Positions 18,219-31,473 are shown, counted from the stretch's first letter. The stretch: 64,000 bases of DNA from Acidovorax sp. sic0104 (GCF_019219095.1 NZ_JAHUWH010000002.1:1-64000), one strand, 5' to 3'. Numbers and translations: made by a program. The notes: generated by a model from the letters alone, not told the origin.

Positions 18219-21200
18219 ATGTCTTCCTCCACCTCAAAAGGCAGTTACCGGCATTGGCTGTCCGGGGTGGGTGTCGCTGCACTGGGCATCGCGTTGAGCC
18301 TGTGGCTGGCCTGGCAACAGGCGCAGGCGGTGGCCCAAGTGGGGCAGGCGCGGTTCATGCAGGAAGCGCGCTCGTTCGCCGATGCACTGGGGCAGCGCAT
18401 CGACGGGCACACCGAAGTGGTCAACGGACTGCGCGGGCTTTTCACAGCCAACCCCCGGCTCACCCGGGCAGAGTTCGAGCGCGCCGCCAGCGACCTGGAT
18501 GTCGGCCAGCGTTACCCGGGCGTGCGAAACCTGTCGTTCACCCGGTGGGTACCGGGCTCCGAACGCGCCGCGTACGAAGCGCGGGTGCGGGCCGACACCT
18601 CCATTTCTGCCACCGGCTACCCCGACTTCGCCATCCGCCCCCCCGGTGAGCGCGCCGAGTACTTCGTGGCGGAGTACCTGTGGCCGATGGTGGGCAATGA
18701 AAGCGTGCTGGGCCTTGACATCAGCGCGCAGCCCACGAACCTCGCGGCCATGCAGTACAGCCGCGACAGCGGGCACACGGTGGCGTCGGCGCCCTTCGAT
18801 CTGCTGCAGGAAGAGATCCACCGCCAGGGCTTCGTCATCCGGGTGCCTGTCTTCGACTACACGGCCGGCGCCCCCGAGCCACGCTTCCTGGGGGCGGTGG
18901 CCTCCACCATCCGGGTATACGACCTGGTGCAGGCCCTGGGCAGCCAGGGTTTGCTCAACGGCATCGCCATCTCGATGGCCGACCACGGCTCGGTGCGCGC
19001 GGGCTCCACCGACGCCACGGTGCGGCCTCTGCTGCTGCAGTCGTCTGCGGCACTGCCCGACTCGCAGCCGTTCGTGCGGGATCTGCTGGTGCACGACAGG
19101 CGCTGGCGCCTCACCTTCCGTCCCACGCGGTCGTTCCTGTCGGCATCAGAAGCCCGGCTGCCCATTCTGGCCGGGGCGGGCGGGATCCTGGTGTCCTTGC
19201 TGCTCGCGTCCACCGTGGGCTTGCTGGTGCGTCAGCGCACTCTGGCCCTGGTGCGGGCGAAGGCGTCTGACGATGCGCGGCGTGAGAGCGAGGAGCGCTT
19301 TCGTGCGCTGTTCAATCAGGCCAGCGTGGGGGTGGCCATGCTGGACAGCGCCACCGGGCGCTTTCTGCGCATCAACCAGCGCTACGCGGACATCGTGGGC
19401 TACACCGTGGAGGAAATGCTCACCTTGAATTTCCAGGCCATCACCCACCCGGGCGATCTGGCGGAGGACGTGCGGCAGCTCGAGCGGCTCAAGGCGGCCG
19501 AGATCCCTGAGTACCGGCTGGAGAAGCGCTACCTGCACAAGGAGGGGCATGTGGTGTGGGCCGATCTCACGGTCTCCCCGATGTGGTCGCCGGGCGCCAC
19601 TCCCGACCACCACATCGCGGTGGTGCAGGACATCACCTCGCGCAAACGCATGGAAGACACGCTTCGCACCAACGAACAGCGGCTGCGTGGAATCCTGGAG
19701 CGCCTTCCGATGGGCCTGTGCCTGGTGCAGCCCGACGGCCGCATCAGCTTTCGCAACCGGCGGTACGTCGAGATCTGCGGCTACACCGAGGCAGAGGTGC
19801 CTGACGGTGACACCTGGTGGCAGCGGGCCTTTCCCAACGTCGCCGAGCGTGACGCGGTGCGCGGCACTTGGCGTGCAGCGGTGTCGCGCGCGGCCGCTGC
19901 GGACGGAGTCATCCCAGGTGCCGAGTACCTCATCACCTGCCGCGACGGCACAAGGCGTCCGGTGGAGGTTTCTGGCGTGCAGGTGGAGGCCGGGCACCTG
20001 GTCACCATGCAGGACCTGAGCCAGCGCAAGGCCGCCGAGGAAGAGATCAACAACCTGGCCTACTACGACCCGCTGACCAGCCTGCCCAACCGCCGCCTGC
20101 TCATGGACCGGCTGCAGCAGGCGCTTGCCGCCAGTACGCGCCACCAGCGCAGCGGCGCGCTCATGCTGCTGGATCTGGACAACTTCAAGACACTCAATGA
20201 AACCCGGGGCCACGACAGCGGCGACCACCTGCTGCTGCAGGTTGCGCAGCGCCTGCGCGCGTGCGTGCACGAGGACGACACCGTCGCCCGCCAGGGGGGC
20301 GACGAATTCGTGGTCGTGCTGGAAGATCTTGGCGACAACCCCGAAGAAGCCGCCGCGCGCAGCGAAGAGGTGGGCCAGCGCATCCTGGCCGCGCTGCGTG
20401 CCCCCTACATGCTGCACGGCACAGCGCACCACAGTTCGCTGAGCATGGGGGTCACGGTCTTCAGCGGCATGCGCGAGACCGTGGACGAACTGCTCAAGCG
20501 TGCCGATCTCGCGCTCTACCAGGCCAAGAGCGCGGGCCGCGACACGCTGCGCTACTACGACCCCCAGATGCAGGCCGCCGTGAGCGCCCGCGCCGCCCTG
20601 GAGCGCGACATGCGCATCGGCCTGGCCCTCGGCCAGTTCGAGCTGTACTACCAGCCGCAGATCGACCGGGGGCGCATCACCGGTGCCGAAGTGCTGCTGC
20701 GCTGGCGGCATCCGCGCGACGGCTTCGTTTCGCCCGCGCACTTCATTCCACTGGCCGAGGAGACGGGCCTGATCCTGCCGCTGGGGGAATGGGTGCTGAG
20801 AATGGCCTGCAACCGCCTGGCGGCGTGGGCGGAGCACCCTGAGCTGGCCGCCCTGAGCCTGGCCGTGAACGTCAGCCCGCGCCAGTTCCATCAGGGCAAC
20901 TTCGTGGCCCAGGTGCTGGAGGCGTTGGCCAGCTCGGGTGCTCCGGGGCACCAGCTCAAGCTGGAGATGACCGAAGGCCTGCTGCTGCAGGACGTGGAGG
21001 ACACCATCGAGAAGATGGGGCTGCTCAAGGGCTATGGGCTGGGCTTCTCGCTGGACGACTTCGGCACCGGCTATTCTTCGCTGGCTTACCTCAAGCGATT
21101 GCCGCTGGACCAGCTCAAGATCGACCAGAGCTTTGTGCGCGACGTGCTGACCGACCCCAACGATGCGGCGATTGCCCGCACCGTGGTCGCCCTGGGCACG

Positions 21201-21374
21201 AGCCTGGGCTTGCGCGTGATCGCCGAAGGGGTGGAGACGGAGGCGCAGCGCGAATTCCTGGAGCGCCACCAATGCCACGCCTGGCAGGGCTATCTGTTCA
21301 GCCCGCCAGTGCCGGTGGCCGAGTTCGAAGCGCTGGTGCGCAGCACCAATGCCGCCGACTTCCAGCACGCGTGA
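18219..21374 (+). CDS. CHASE-PAS-PAS-GGDEF-EAL cyclic-di-GMP signalling protein
   Basis: 1051 residues. Transmembrane segments near 14-32 and 305-328 bracket a periplasmic CHASE sensor domain (about 75-250, with GVRNLSFTRWVP). Two PAS domains follow (about 355-475 and 485-605). The GGDEF motif is intact (RQGGDEF, about residue 693), predicting diguanylate cyclase capacity. The EAL domain reads EVLLRW (about residue 824), with LEMTEG and DDFGTGYSSL; the EVL variant is common in active phosphodiesterases. Both activities are possible and the net output cannot be read from sequence. Monocistronic in appearance. Confidence 0.92.
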   Translation: MSSSTSKGSYRHWLSGVGVAALGIALSLWLAWQQAQAVAQVGQARFMQEARSFADALGQRIDGHTEVVNGLRGLFTANPRLTRAEFERAASDLDVGQRYPGVRNLSFTRWVPGSERAAYEARVRADTSISATGYPDFAIRPPGERAEYFVAEYLWPMVGNESVLGLDISAQPTNLAAMQYSRDSGHTVASAPFDLLQEEIHRQGFVIRVPVFDYTAGAPEPRFLGAVASTIRVYDLVQALGSQGLLNGIAISMADHGSVRAGSTDATVRPLLLQSSAALPDSQPFVRDLLVHDRRWRLTFRPTRSFLSASEARLPILAGAGGILVSLLLASTVGLLVRQRTLALVRAKASDDARRESEERFRALFNQASVGVAMLDSATGRFLRINQRYADIVGYTVEEMLTLNFQAITHPGDLAEDVRQLERLKAAEIPEYRLEKRYLHKEGHVVWADLTVSPMWSPGATPDHHIAVVQDITSRKRMEDTLRTNEQRLRGILERLPMGLCLVQPDGRISFRNRRYVEICGYTEAEVPDGDTWWQRAFPNVAERDAVRGTWRAAVSRAAAADGVIPGAEYLITCRDGTRRPVEVSGVQVEAGHLVTMQDLSQRKAAEEEINNLAYYDPLTSLPNRRLLMDRLQQALAASTRHQRSGALMLLDLDNFKTLNETRGHDSGDHLLLQVAQRLRACVHEDDTVARQGGDEFVVVLEDLGDNPEEAAARSEEVGQRILAALRAPYMLHGTAHHSSLSMGVTVFSGMRETVDELLKRADLALYQAKSAGRDTLRYYDPQMQAAVSARAALERDMRIGLALGQFELYYQPQIDRGRITGAEVLLRWRHPRDGFVSPAHFIPLAEETGLILPLGEWVLRMACNRLAAWAEHPELAALSLAVNVSPRQFHQGNFVAQVLEALASSGAPGHQLKLEMTEGLLLQDVEDTIEKMGLLKGYGLGFSLDDFGTGYSSLAYLKRLPLDQLKIDQSFVRDVLTDPNDAAIARTVVALGTSLGLRVIAEGVETEAQREFLERHQCHAWQGYLFSPPVPVAEFEALVRSTNAADFQHA

Positions 21375-21700
21375 CCGGACCATCTGCCCGGCCGTGGTGC
21401 GCACACCGGCCAGACGCTGCTGCAGGCCGGGGCAGGTGGTCCAGCGCATTGATTCAAAATTGATAGCTGCTACCGCTTATCCAGACAGCGGTGAAGCCGA
21501 TTTTTGTCAAATAGTTCTCGGCGGGAGGCGCGGACTGCGTTTCGGGGTGCCGCACCGGGCAGGGAGTACCAGGCGGCGCGGTATCATTCCCGCCTAGCCG
21601 CAGCCAGCGCGTTCCCTGCCCGGATCGCACGTCCGGCGCCACTTTGCCCATTGCATTGAAGTCCCGCCCCAGTCCCGCTCCATTGCCCGTCTTCTGATCC
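21375..21700. other. Intergenic region before smc
   Basis: 326 bases with no gene. It contains dispersed-repeat copy 2 (21452-21508). No clear promoter or terminator was picked out in the remainder. Confidence 0.6.
21452..21508. repeat. Dispersed GATAGC-type repeat (copy 2)
   Basis: Reads TCAAAATTGATAGCTGCTAC, then CGCTTATCCAGACAGCGG and TGAAGCCGATTTTTG. It shares the TTGATAGCTGCT core and the GCC-GATTTT end with the other copies. Confidence 0.7.
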
Positions 21701-24700
21701 GTGCGCCTTACCTCCATCAAGCTTTCCGGTTTCAAATCGTTCGCTGAACCCACCAACTTCATGCTGCCAGGCCAACTGGTGGGCGTGGTGGGTCCGAACG
21801 GCTGCGGCAAGTCCAACATCATGGACGCAGTGCGCTGGGTGCTGGGTGAAAGCAAGGCCAGCGAGCTGCGCGGCGAGTCCATGCAGGACGTGATCTTCAG
21901 CGGCACCACCACCCGCAAGCAAGCCAGCCGCGCCAGCGTGGAACTGGTGTTCGACAACTCCGACCACCGCGCCGGCGGCCAATGGGGCCAGTACGGTGAA
22001 GTGGCCGTGCGCCGCGTGCTCACGCGCGACGGTACCAGCAGCTACTACCTGAACAACCAGCCCGTGCGCCGCCGCGATGTGCAGGACGTGTTCCTGGGCA
22101 CGGGCCTGGGCCCGCGGGCCTACGCCATCATCGGGCAGGGCACCATCAGCCGCATCATCGAGTCGCGTCCCGAAGAACTGCGCTTGTTCCTCGAAGAAGC
22201 CGCGGGCGTCTCCAAATACAAGGAGCGCCGCCGCGAAACCGAAAACCGCCTGTCGGACACGCGCGAGAACCTCACCCGGGTCGAAGACATCCTGCGCGAA
22301 CTGAATGCCAACCTCGAAAAGCTCGAAAAGCAGGCCGAGGTGGCGGCCAAATACAACACGTTGCAGGCCGATGCGACGCTCAAGCAGCACCAGCTGTGGT
22401 TCTTGAAGCGCGCCGATGCCGAGGCCGACCAGGCCAAGGTGCGCCTCGATGGCTTGCAGGCCGTGAACGACCTCGAATCGCGCATGGCCGACCTGCGCGC
22501 GGTGGAGTCCGACCTCGAAACCATCCGCCAGGCCCACTACGCGGCCGGCGACCAGGTCAACCAGGCGCAGGGCCGGCTGTACGAGGCAACGGCCGAAGTG
22601 GGCAAGCTCGAAGCCGAGATCCGCTACGTGGTCGAAGGCCGCCAGCGTGTGGAGCAGCGCCTGGTCACGCTGGCCGAGCAGATCGCGCAGTGGCAGTCGC
22701 GCAAGGAAGAGGCCGACATCGAGCTCGAAAACCTGGCCGGTGCCGGTGTGGATGCCGAAGAGCGCGCCGAGATGCTGGCCGCCCAGGTCGAAGAGCAGGC
22801 GATGCAGCTGCCCGACCTGGAAGACGCCCTGCGCCAGGCCCAGAGTCGCGCCAGCGAGCAGCGCGGCAGCGTGGTGCAGGTGCAGCAGCAGATCGGCGTG
22901 CTGGCCGCAGAACAGCGCAGCATCGACGAACAAAGCCGGCAGCTCGACAGCCGCTTCGAGCGGCTGCGCACCGACCGTAACGCGCTGGCCGCGCCGGACG
23001 AGGCGCGCCTTGCCAATCTGCGCGAGCAACTGGAAGAAGCCCAGGAGATTGCAGAAACCACGGAAGCCCGTCTGCACGAGCTGCAAGAGTCCGTGCCCCA
23101 GCTCGACGACGACCGCCGCGCGCGCCAGCAGGCCGTCAATGCCGAAAGCGCTCGCCAGGCCGAGCTGTCGGCCCGCATGGAGGCCCTGAAGGCGCTGCAG
23201 GAAAAGGTCAAGACCGACGGCAAGCTGCGCCCCTGGCTCGCCAAGCACGGCCTCGAGGGTTTGCAGGGCCTGTGGAGCCGCATCCACATCGAAAAGGGCT
23301 GGGAAAACGCGCTGGAGGCCGCGCTGCGCGAGCGCCTTTCCGCGCTCGAAGTGGGGCGGCTGGACATGGTGCGCGGCTTTCTCGGATCGGGCGGCACCGA
23401 TGCGCCGCCCGCTCGGCTGGCTTTCTACAGCGCTCCGGCGGCTGGCCAGCCCGATGCGCCTTCGCAGCATGCCCGCCTGTCGGATTTGCTGCGGCTGAAC
23501 GACGCGGGCCTGCGCGCCGTGCTCACCGACTGGCTGCAGGGCTGCTACACAGCCAGCACGCTGGACGAGGCCCTGAACCGCCGCTCCAGCCTGCAGCCCG
23601 GCGAAGTTGTCTTCGTGCCCACCGGCCATGCCGTGAGCAGCCACAGCGTGAGCTTCTATGCGCAGGACTCCGAGCAGTCCGGCCTGCTGGCCCGCGCACA
23701 GGAGATCGAACACCTGGAGAAAGAGCTGCGCGCACAGGCCTTGATCGCCGAGGAGTCGCGCACGGCACTGGTCCGTGCCGAAGCCGCGTATGCCGACGCC
23801 TCCCAGCGCCTGGTGGCTGCGCGCCGCGAGGCCACCGAAACCCAGGGGCGCGCCCATGAGCTGCAGGTGGAGACCCTGCGCCTCACACAGCTGGCAGAGC
23901 AGATGCGGGCCCGCAGTCAGCAGATCGACGCCGACCTGGCCGAGGTGGAGGCGCAGCTGGCCGACCTGCAAGAGCGCCGGGTGTCCGCCGAAGCGCGATT
24001 TGAAGAGCTGGACATGCAACTGGCCGACAGCCAGGAGCGCGAAGCCCAGCTGGGCGACGGCGTCATCGAGGCCGAGCGCAAGCTGGCCGCCTGCCGCGAA
24101 CAACAGCGCGCGCTGGAGCGCCAGGCCCAGGAGGCCACGTTCTCTCGGCGCAGCCTGGAGGCGCGCCGCGGCGAACTCAATCGTTCCATCGAGACCGCCA
24201 CCCAGCAGGCCACCGCGCTGGCCGACGAGCAGCAGCGCGCCCGCGACGAGCTGGCCCGCCTGTCCGACGCCGCCGCGCAAGGCGGACTGCAGCAGGCCCT
24301 GGATGTGAAGATGGAGCGCGAGAAGGCGCTCTCCGCCCAGCGCAGCGAATACGACGACCTCACCACCAAGCTGCGTGCCAGCGACGAGCGCCGCATGCAG
24401 CTGGAACGGGCCCTGGACCCGCTGCGCGCCCGCATCACCGAATTCCAGCTCAAGGAGCAGGCCGCACGCCTGGGCCTGGAGCAGTACACCACGCTGCTGA
24501 CCGATGCCCAGGCCGACCTGGAGGCCGTCGCGCAGTCCATCGCGGACGGCAACGTGCGCGTGTCCGGACTGCAGGGCGAGATCGACCGCCTGCACCGCGA
24601 GATCGCCGCGCTGGGCGCGGTCAACCTGGCAGCTTTGGACGAACTCAAGCTGGCGAGTGAGCGCAAGGTCTTCCTCGATGCGCAGACGGCCGATCTGACC

Positions 24701-25225
24701 GAGGCCATGAACACGCTGGAAGACGCGATCCGCAAGATCGACGGCGAAACCCGCCAGCTGCTGTCGGGCACCTTCGAGACCGTGAACGGCCATTTCGGCC
24801 GCATGTTCCCCGAGCTTTTCGGCGGCGGACAGGCCAAGCTCATCATCACGGGCGACGAAATCCTCGACTCCGGCGTGCAGGTGATGGCGCAGCCGCCGGG
24901 CAAGAAGAACCAGACCATCCACCTGCTGTCGGGCGGGGAAAAAGCGCTCACCGCCATCGCGCTGGTGTTCGCCATATTCCAGCTCAACCCTGCGCCGTTC
25001 TGCCTGCTGGACGAGGTGGACGCGCCGCTGGACGATGCCAACACCGAGCGCTACGCCAAGCTGGTGTCCAGCATGTCCAAGGGCACGCAGTTCCTGTTCA
25101 TCAGCCACAACAAGATCGCGATGGAGATGGCCGAGCAGCTCATCGGCGTGACCATGCAGGAGCAGGGCGTCTCGCGCATCGTGGCGGTGGACATGGAATC
25201 GGCCCTTTCCATGGTGGATGCATGA
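21701..25225 (+). CDS. smc: SMC, chromosome segregation ATPase
   Basis: 1174 residues, GTG start giving MRLTSIKLSGFKSFAEPTNF, the standard Smc N-terminus. Walker A VGPNGCGKSN lies near residue 30. Long Glu/Gln/Arg/Ala-rich coiled-coil arms flank a hinge at about 510-650. The C-terminal head carries signature LLSGGEKALTAIAL and Walker B LLDEVDAPLDDAN. The length fits bacterial Smc, which compacts and segregates the chromosome as a dimer. zipA follows, a common pairing in betaproteobacteria. Confidence 0.96.
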   Translation: MRLTSIKLSGFKSFAEPTNFMLPGQLVGVVGPNGCGKSNIMDAVRWVLGESKASELRGESMQDVIFSGTTTRKQASRASVELVFDNSDHRAGGQWGQYGEVAVRRVLTRDGTSSYYLNNQPVRRRDVQDVFLGTGLGPRAYAIIGQGTISRIIESRPEELRLFLEEAAGVSKYKERRRETENRLSDTRENLTRVEDILRELNANLEKLEKQAEVAAKYNTLQADATLKQHQLWFLKRADAEADQAKVRLDGLQAVNDLESRMADLRAVESDLETIRQAHYAAGDQVNQAQGRLYEATAEVGKLEAEIRYVVEGRQRVEQRLVTLAEQIAQWQSRKEEADIELENLAGAGVDAEERAEMLAAQVEEQAMQLPDLEDALRQAQSRASEQRGSVVQVQQQIGVLAAEQRSIDEQSRQLDSRFERLRTDRNALAAPDEARLANLREQLEEAQEIAETTEARLHELQESVPQLDDDRRARQQAVNAESARQAELSARMEALKALQEKVKTDGKLRPWLAKHGLEGLQGLWSRIHIEKGWENALEAALRERLSALEVGRLDMVRGFLGSGGTDAPPARLAFYSAPAAGQPDAPSQHARLSDLLRLNDAGLRAVLTDWLQGCYTASTLDEALNRRSSLQPGEVVFVPTGHAVSSHSVSFYAQDSEQSGLLARAQEIEHLEKELRAQALIAEESRTALVRAEAAYADASQRLVAARREATETQGRAHELQVETLRLTQLAEQMRARSQQIDADLAEVEAQLADLQERRVSAEARFEELDMQLADSQEREAQLGDGVIEAERKLAACREQQRALERQAQEATFSRRSLEARRGELNRSIETATQQATALADEQQRARDELARLSDAAAQGGLQQALDVKMEREKALSAQRSEYDDLTTKLRASDERRMQLERALDPLRARITEFQLKEQAARLGLEQYTTLLTDAQADLEAVAQSIADGNVRVSGLQGEIDRLHREIAALGAVNLAALDELKLASERKVFLDAQTADLTEAMNTLEDAIRKIDGETRQLLSGTFETVNGHFGRMFPELFGGGQAKLIITGDEILDSGVQVMAQPPGKKNQTIHLLSGGEKALTAIALVFAIFQLNPAPFCLLDEVDAPLDDANTERYAKLVSSMSKGTQFLFISHNKIAMEMAEQLIGVTMQEQGVSRIVAVDMESALSMVDA

Positions 25226-25228
25226 TCC

Positions 25229-25312
25229 CCCCTGAGTCGCTTCGCGCCTTCTCCCCTCATGGGGGACGCCTCCGGTGGACCGGCAAAGCCGGATCCACGG
25301 TGGCGCTGGCAT
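25229..25312. repeat. Comamonadaceae-type intergenic repeat between smc and zipA
   Basis: Contains GAGTCGCTTCGCGCCTTC, then GGGGGACGCCTCCGGTGG and CCGGCAAAGCCGGATCCACG. The CCGGC-AAA-GCCGG hairpin and GTCGCTTCGCG lead match, from memory, a repeat seen between many Acidovorax and Delftia genes. Only one copy is visible here, so the call rests on recall. Confidence 0.5.
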
Positions 25313-25363
25313 GGACAGCGCCAGTTTGCGGCGTGGCTGGATAGCCGAAAAACTCTTTTTCTT

Positions 25364-26509
25364 ATGAGCACATTGCAACTGAGTCTGGCGATCATCGGCG
25401 GCCTGCTGCTGGCGGGTATCGTGGCCTACAACACCTGGACGTCGCGCCGCAACGCACCCAAGCGTGCCGTGCCGCAGGAGACCGAACGCGGCGGCGCCGG
25501 GCCCGTGGACCGCCTGGCCGAGCCCGCGCTGCGCCAGGAGCCGGGCTTTGAGGGGGGCGCACCGGCGGAGCTGACACCCGGGGAGCTGCAGGCGCTGGAC
25601 CGGGGCACCGACCCGTCGGCCGAGCATGCGGTGGACCCCACCGAAGCGCTGCAGATGCCGGTGCCGTCGTTCTCGGTGGAGCGCCGCCCTGGGCTCGACC
25701 CGCTGATCGACGTGATCGCGCCGCTGCAGCCTGAACATGTCGTCTCGGGCGACGCCGCCCTGGCCGCCTTACCCCCCACGCGGCGCGCCGGCAGCAAGCC
25801 GTTCGCCATAGAAGGCCTGAACGAAGCCACCCAGCAGTGGGAAACCCCCGCGCCCGGCCAGCGCTACCAGGCCTTCCAGGCCGGCGTTCAACTGGCCAAC
25901 CGCATGGGCGCGCTCAACGAGATCGAGTTCTCGGAGTTCGTGGTCAAGGTACAGGCGTTTGCCGATGCCATCAACGCTGCGCCCGACTTCCCCGACATGC
26001 TGCAGGAAGTGGCCCGCGCCCGTGAGCTGGACCAGTTCGCCAGCGACCACGATGCGCAACTGGCCTTCATGCTGCGCGCGCGCCAGGCTGCCTGGAGCCC
26101 TGGCTACGTGCAGCAGAACGCCGGCCGCCTGGGCTTCGTGGCCGGTGCCATGCCCGGCCGCCTGGTGCTGCCCGCCACCAGTGCTGCAGGCCTGCCGCCG
26201 CTGCTCACCCTGGGCTATGACACCGCCGCCGCACTGGCCGACGACCCGGACCAGTCCGCCATCCGCGACATCACCCTGAGCCTGGACGTCGCCCAGGTGC
26301 ACCGCTCCGAGCAACCCTTCGCCCGCCTGCGCGAGGTGGCCAAGGCGCTGTGCGACGCCATGGACGGCGTGCTGTGCGACCAGAACGGCCACCCGCTGCC
26401 CGCGATGGCCATGGACCCGATCACGGCCGACCTGGAGCTGCTGTACGACCAGCTCGACGGGCGCGACCTGTCGGCGGGGTCGGTGCTGGCGCGCAGGCTG
26501 TTCAGCTAA
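25364..26509 (+). CDS. zipA: ZipA-like cell division protein with FtsZ-binding domain
   Basis: 381 residues from ATG 25364 (MSTLQLSLAIIGGLLLAGIV). One N-terminal transmembrane helix (about 4-22) is followed by a Pro/Glu/Ala-rich linker, with a globular C-terminal domain from about residue 250 as in ZipA, which tethers FtsZ to the membrane. Overall similarity to enterobacterial ZipA is low, as usual for betaproteobacterial homologues. The position between smc and ligA supports the call. Confidence 0.85.
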   Translation: MSTLQLSLAIIGGLLLAGIVAYNTWTSRRNAPKRAVPQETERGGAGPVDRLAEPALRQEPGFEGGAPAELTPGELQALDRGTDPSAEHAVDPTEALQMPVPSFSVERRPGLDPLIDVIAPLQPEHVVSGDAALAALPPTRRAGSKPFAIEGLNEATQQWETPAPGQRYQAFQAGVQLANRMGALNEIEFSEFVVKVQAFADAINAAPDFPDMLQEVARARELDQFASDHDAQLAFMLRARQAAWSPGYVQQNAGRLGFVAGAMPGRLVLPATSAAGLPPLLTLGYDTAAALADDPDQSAIRDITLSLDVAQVHRSEQPFARLREVAKALCDAMDGVLCDQNGHPLPAMAMDPITADLELLYDQLDGRDLSAGSVLARRLFS

Positions 26510-26519
26510 TTCTTTGGAC

Positions 26520-29184
<2,665 letters not shown>

Positions 29185-29199
29185 TTTTTCGAGTTTTTG

Positions 29200-31473
29200 A
29201 TGCGCACTTTGCTGCTTTCCTTCAAGGACCGCGCCGCGGCGTTCTTCCGCTGGCTGGCGGGCCTGTTCGCCTGGATGCCCCGGCCGCTGCGCCTGGCACT
29301 GTTCTGGGGTGCGCTGTCGGTGCCCGCGGCGGTGCTGGTGTACACGCTGGCGCTGATTCCGTTCACGCCGTCCATCAGCGACATCCGCAAGGCCAAGAGC
29401 GAGCTGCCCGCGCAGCTCATGTCGGTGGACGGCAAGCTGCTGGCCGAGTACCGCTGGGCCAACCGGGAGTGGGTGGAGCTCGACAAGATCTCGCCGCATG
29501 TGGTGGACGCGCTGATCGCCACCGAGGATCACCGCTTCTACAGCCACTTCGGGCTCGACTGGCGGCGCACCGCGTCGTCGGTGGTGCATACGCTGCGGGG
29601 GGACCCGCAGGGCGGCTCCACCATCACGCAGCAGCTGGCGCGCAATCTATTCCCGGACGAGATCGGCCGTTCACGGGTGTTTCCGCAGGCCCTCACGCGC
29701 AAGCTCAAGGAGGCCATCACGGCGGTGAAGATCGAGGCCTCGTACAGCAAGGACGAGGTGCTGGAGACGTACCTCAACACCGTACCGTTCCTGTACAACG
29801 CGTTCGGCATCGAGATGGCGGCCCGCACGTATTTCGACAAGTCGGCCGACAAGCTCAGTGTGCTGGAAAGCGCCACGCTGATCGGCATGCTCAAGGGCAC
29901 GGCCTACTACAACCCGGTGCTCAACCCCGAGCGCGCCCAGGCGCGGCGCAACACCGTGCTGTCGCAGATGGTCAAGCGCGGCAAGCTCGAGCAGGCGCAG
30001 TTCGACGACCTGCAAAAGCGCCCGCTGCGCGTGAACTTCGAGCGCCAGACCGAGGTCATGGGCCCGGCGCCGCACTTTGCGATGCAGCTGCGCAAGCAGC
30101 TCATCGACTGGGCGGACAGCCATGGCTACAACCTGTACGCCGATGGCCTGGTGATCCGCACCACCATCGACTCTCGGCTGCAGAATTTTGCCAACCAGGC
30201 CGTGGCCCGCCAGGGCAAGCAGCTGCAAACGGTGGCCGACGCCGCCTGGGGCCGGCGCGATGGCTGGGGGGCGAACAACGAGCTCGTGCAGGCACTGGTT
30301 CGCGAGAGCGCCGAGTACCGCGGTGCCGTGGACAAGGGCGAGGCGCCCGAGGACGTGCTCAAGGCGCTGCTGGCGGATGAAGCCTTCCTGCAGAAGCTGC
30401 GCGCCGAGAAGACGCGCGTGCAGGCTGGTTTTCTGGCGCAGGACCCGGTCACGGGCCATGTGCTGGCCTGGGTCGGCAGCCGCGATTTCGGGCAGGATCC
30501 GTTCGACCATGTGCAGGCGGCGCGGCGCCAGCCCGGCTCCACCTTCAAGCCGTTCGTGTACGGCGCGGCTTTCGCCCAGGGCGCACAGCCTACAGACATG
30601 CTGATGGATGCGGCGGTGGAGATTCCGCTTGGCAACGGCCGCGTGTGGCGCCCGACCGACGGCGGCCCGCCGAGCGACCAGCCCATGAGCCTGGCTGACG
30701 GCCTGGCATTCTCCAAGAACACCATCACCGCGCAGGTCATGCAGCAGGTGGGGCCGGCCCGCGTGGCCGAGGTGGCGCGGGCACTGGGTGTGCGGCAGTC
30801 GCCGCTGGAGGAGGTTCCTTCGCTCGCGCTGGGCACGAGCCCGGTGACGCTCAAGGAAATGATCTCGGCCTACAGCAGCATCGTGAACCTGGGCCGCTAC
30901 GTGGAGCCGGTGATGATCACCAGCATCGAGGACCGCCACGGCAAGGTGCTCGAGACCTTCGCCAAGCCCGTGCCCGAGACGGTGTTCGACGGCCGTGCCG
31001 CGCAGACGCTGCGCAACACCATGCGCGGCGGGATCGACCGGGGCACGGGCGCGGCCATCCGATCGCGCTATGGCATTCAGGCCGACGTGGCTGGCAAGAC
31101 CGGCACGACGCAGGACAACACCGATGGCTGGTTCATCCTGATGCATGCCCGCGTGGTGGCGGGTGCCTGGGCAGGCTTCAACGATGGCCGTATCACTCTG
31201 CGCAGCGACCACTGGGGGCAGGGCGCCCGCAGTGCGCTGCCGATGGTGGGGGATTTCATGCAACAGGCGATCCGCACCAAGGTGATCAACGGCAATGACC
31301 GGTTTGTGGACGAGTTCGATATACGCCCCGTGCCCGCGCCTGACAGCTCGCTGGACACCATGCGTGACTGGATCCGGGGGCTGTTTCGCAGCGACCCGTC
31401 GCAGGGCGCGCCCGGCACCCCGAGCCCGTCCACAGCGCCGCCGGTGCCCGCAGAGGAGCGCGTGGGCGGCTGA
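29200..31473 (+). CDS. Class A penicillin-binding protein (PBP1-type)
   Basis: 757 residues from ATG 29200. A membrane anchor lies near 32-55. The GT51 transglycosylase domain has EDHRFYSHFG (catalytic Glu about 109) and GGSTITQQLARN. The transpeptidase domain has active Ser447 in STFK, SKN in FSKNT and KTGTT near the C-terminus. It polymerises and cross-links peptidoglycan in the periplasm. A Pro-rich C-terminal tail ends the protein. It resembles betaproteobacterial PBP1-family proteins, but which class (1A, 1B-like or 1C) cannot be settled by eye. Confidence 0.92.
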   Translation: MRTLLLSFKDRAAAFFRWLAGLFAWMPRPLRLALFWGALSVPAAVLVYTLALIPFTPSISDIRKAKSELPAQLMSVDGKLLAEYRWANREWVELDKISPHVVDALIATEDHRFYSHFGLDWRRTASSVVHTLRGDPQGGSTITQQLARNLFPDEIGRSRVFPQALTRKLKEAITAVKIEASYSKDEVLETYLNTVPFLYNAFGIEMAARTYFDKSADKLSVLESATLIGMLKGTAYYNPVLNPERAQARRNTVLSQMVKRGKLEQAQFDDLQKRPLRVNFERQTEVMGPAPHFAMQLRKQLIDWADSHGYNLYADGLVIRTTIDSRLQNFANQAVARQGKQLQTVADAAWGRRDGWGANNELVQALVRESAEYRGAVDKGEAPEDVLKALLADEAFLQKLRAEKTRVQAGFLAQDPVTGHVLAWVGSRDFGQDPFDHVQAARRQPGSTFKPFVYGAAFAQGAQPTDMLMDAAVEIPLGNGRVWRPTDGGPPSDQPMSLADGLAFSKNTITAQVMQQVGPARVAEVARALGVRQSPLEEVPSLALGTSPVTLKEMISAYSSIVNLGRYVEPVMITSIEDRHGKVLETFAKPVPETVFDGRAAQTLRNTMRGGIDRGTGAAIRSRYGIQADVAGKTGTTQDNTDGWFILMHARVVAGAWAGFNDGRITLRSDHWGQGARSALPMVGDFMQQAIRTKVINGNDRFVDEFDIRPVPAPDSSLDTMRDWIRGLFRSDPSQGAPGTPSPSTAPPVPAEERVGG

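Noticed and set aside
21584..25738. Very long minus-strand ORF (1384 codons) antisense to smc and zipA
   Set aside because: Gln/His/Leu-rich translation typical of an antisense frame opposite coiled-coil codons; Smc on the plus strand is unambiguous.
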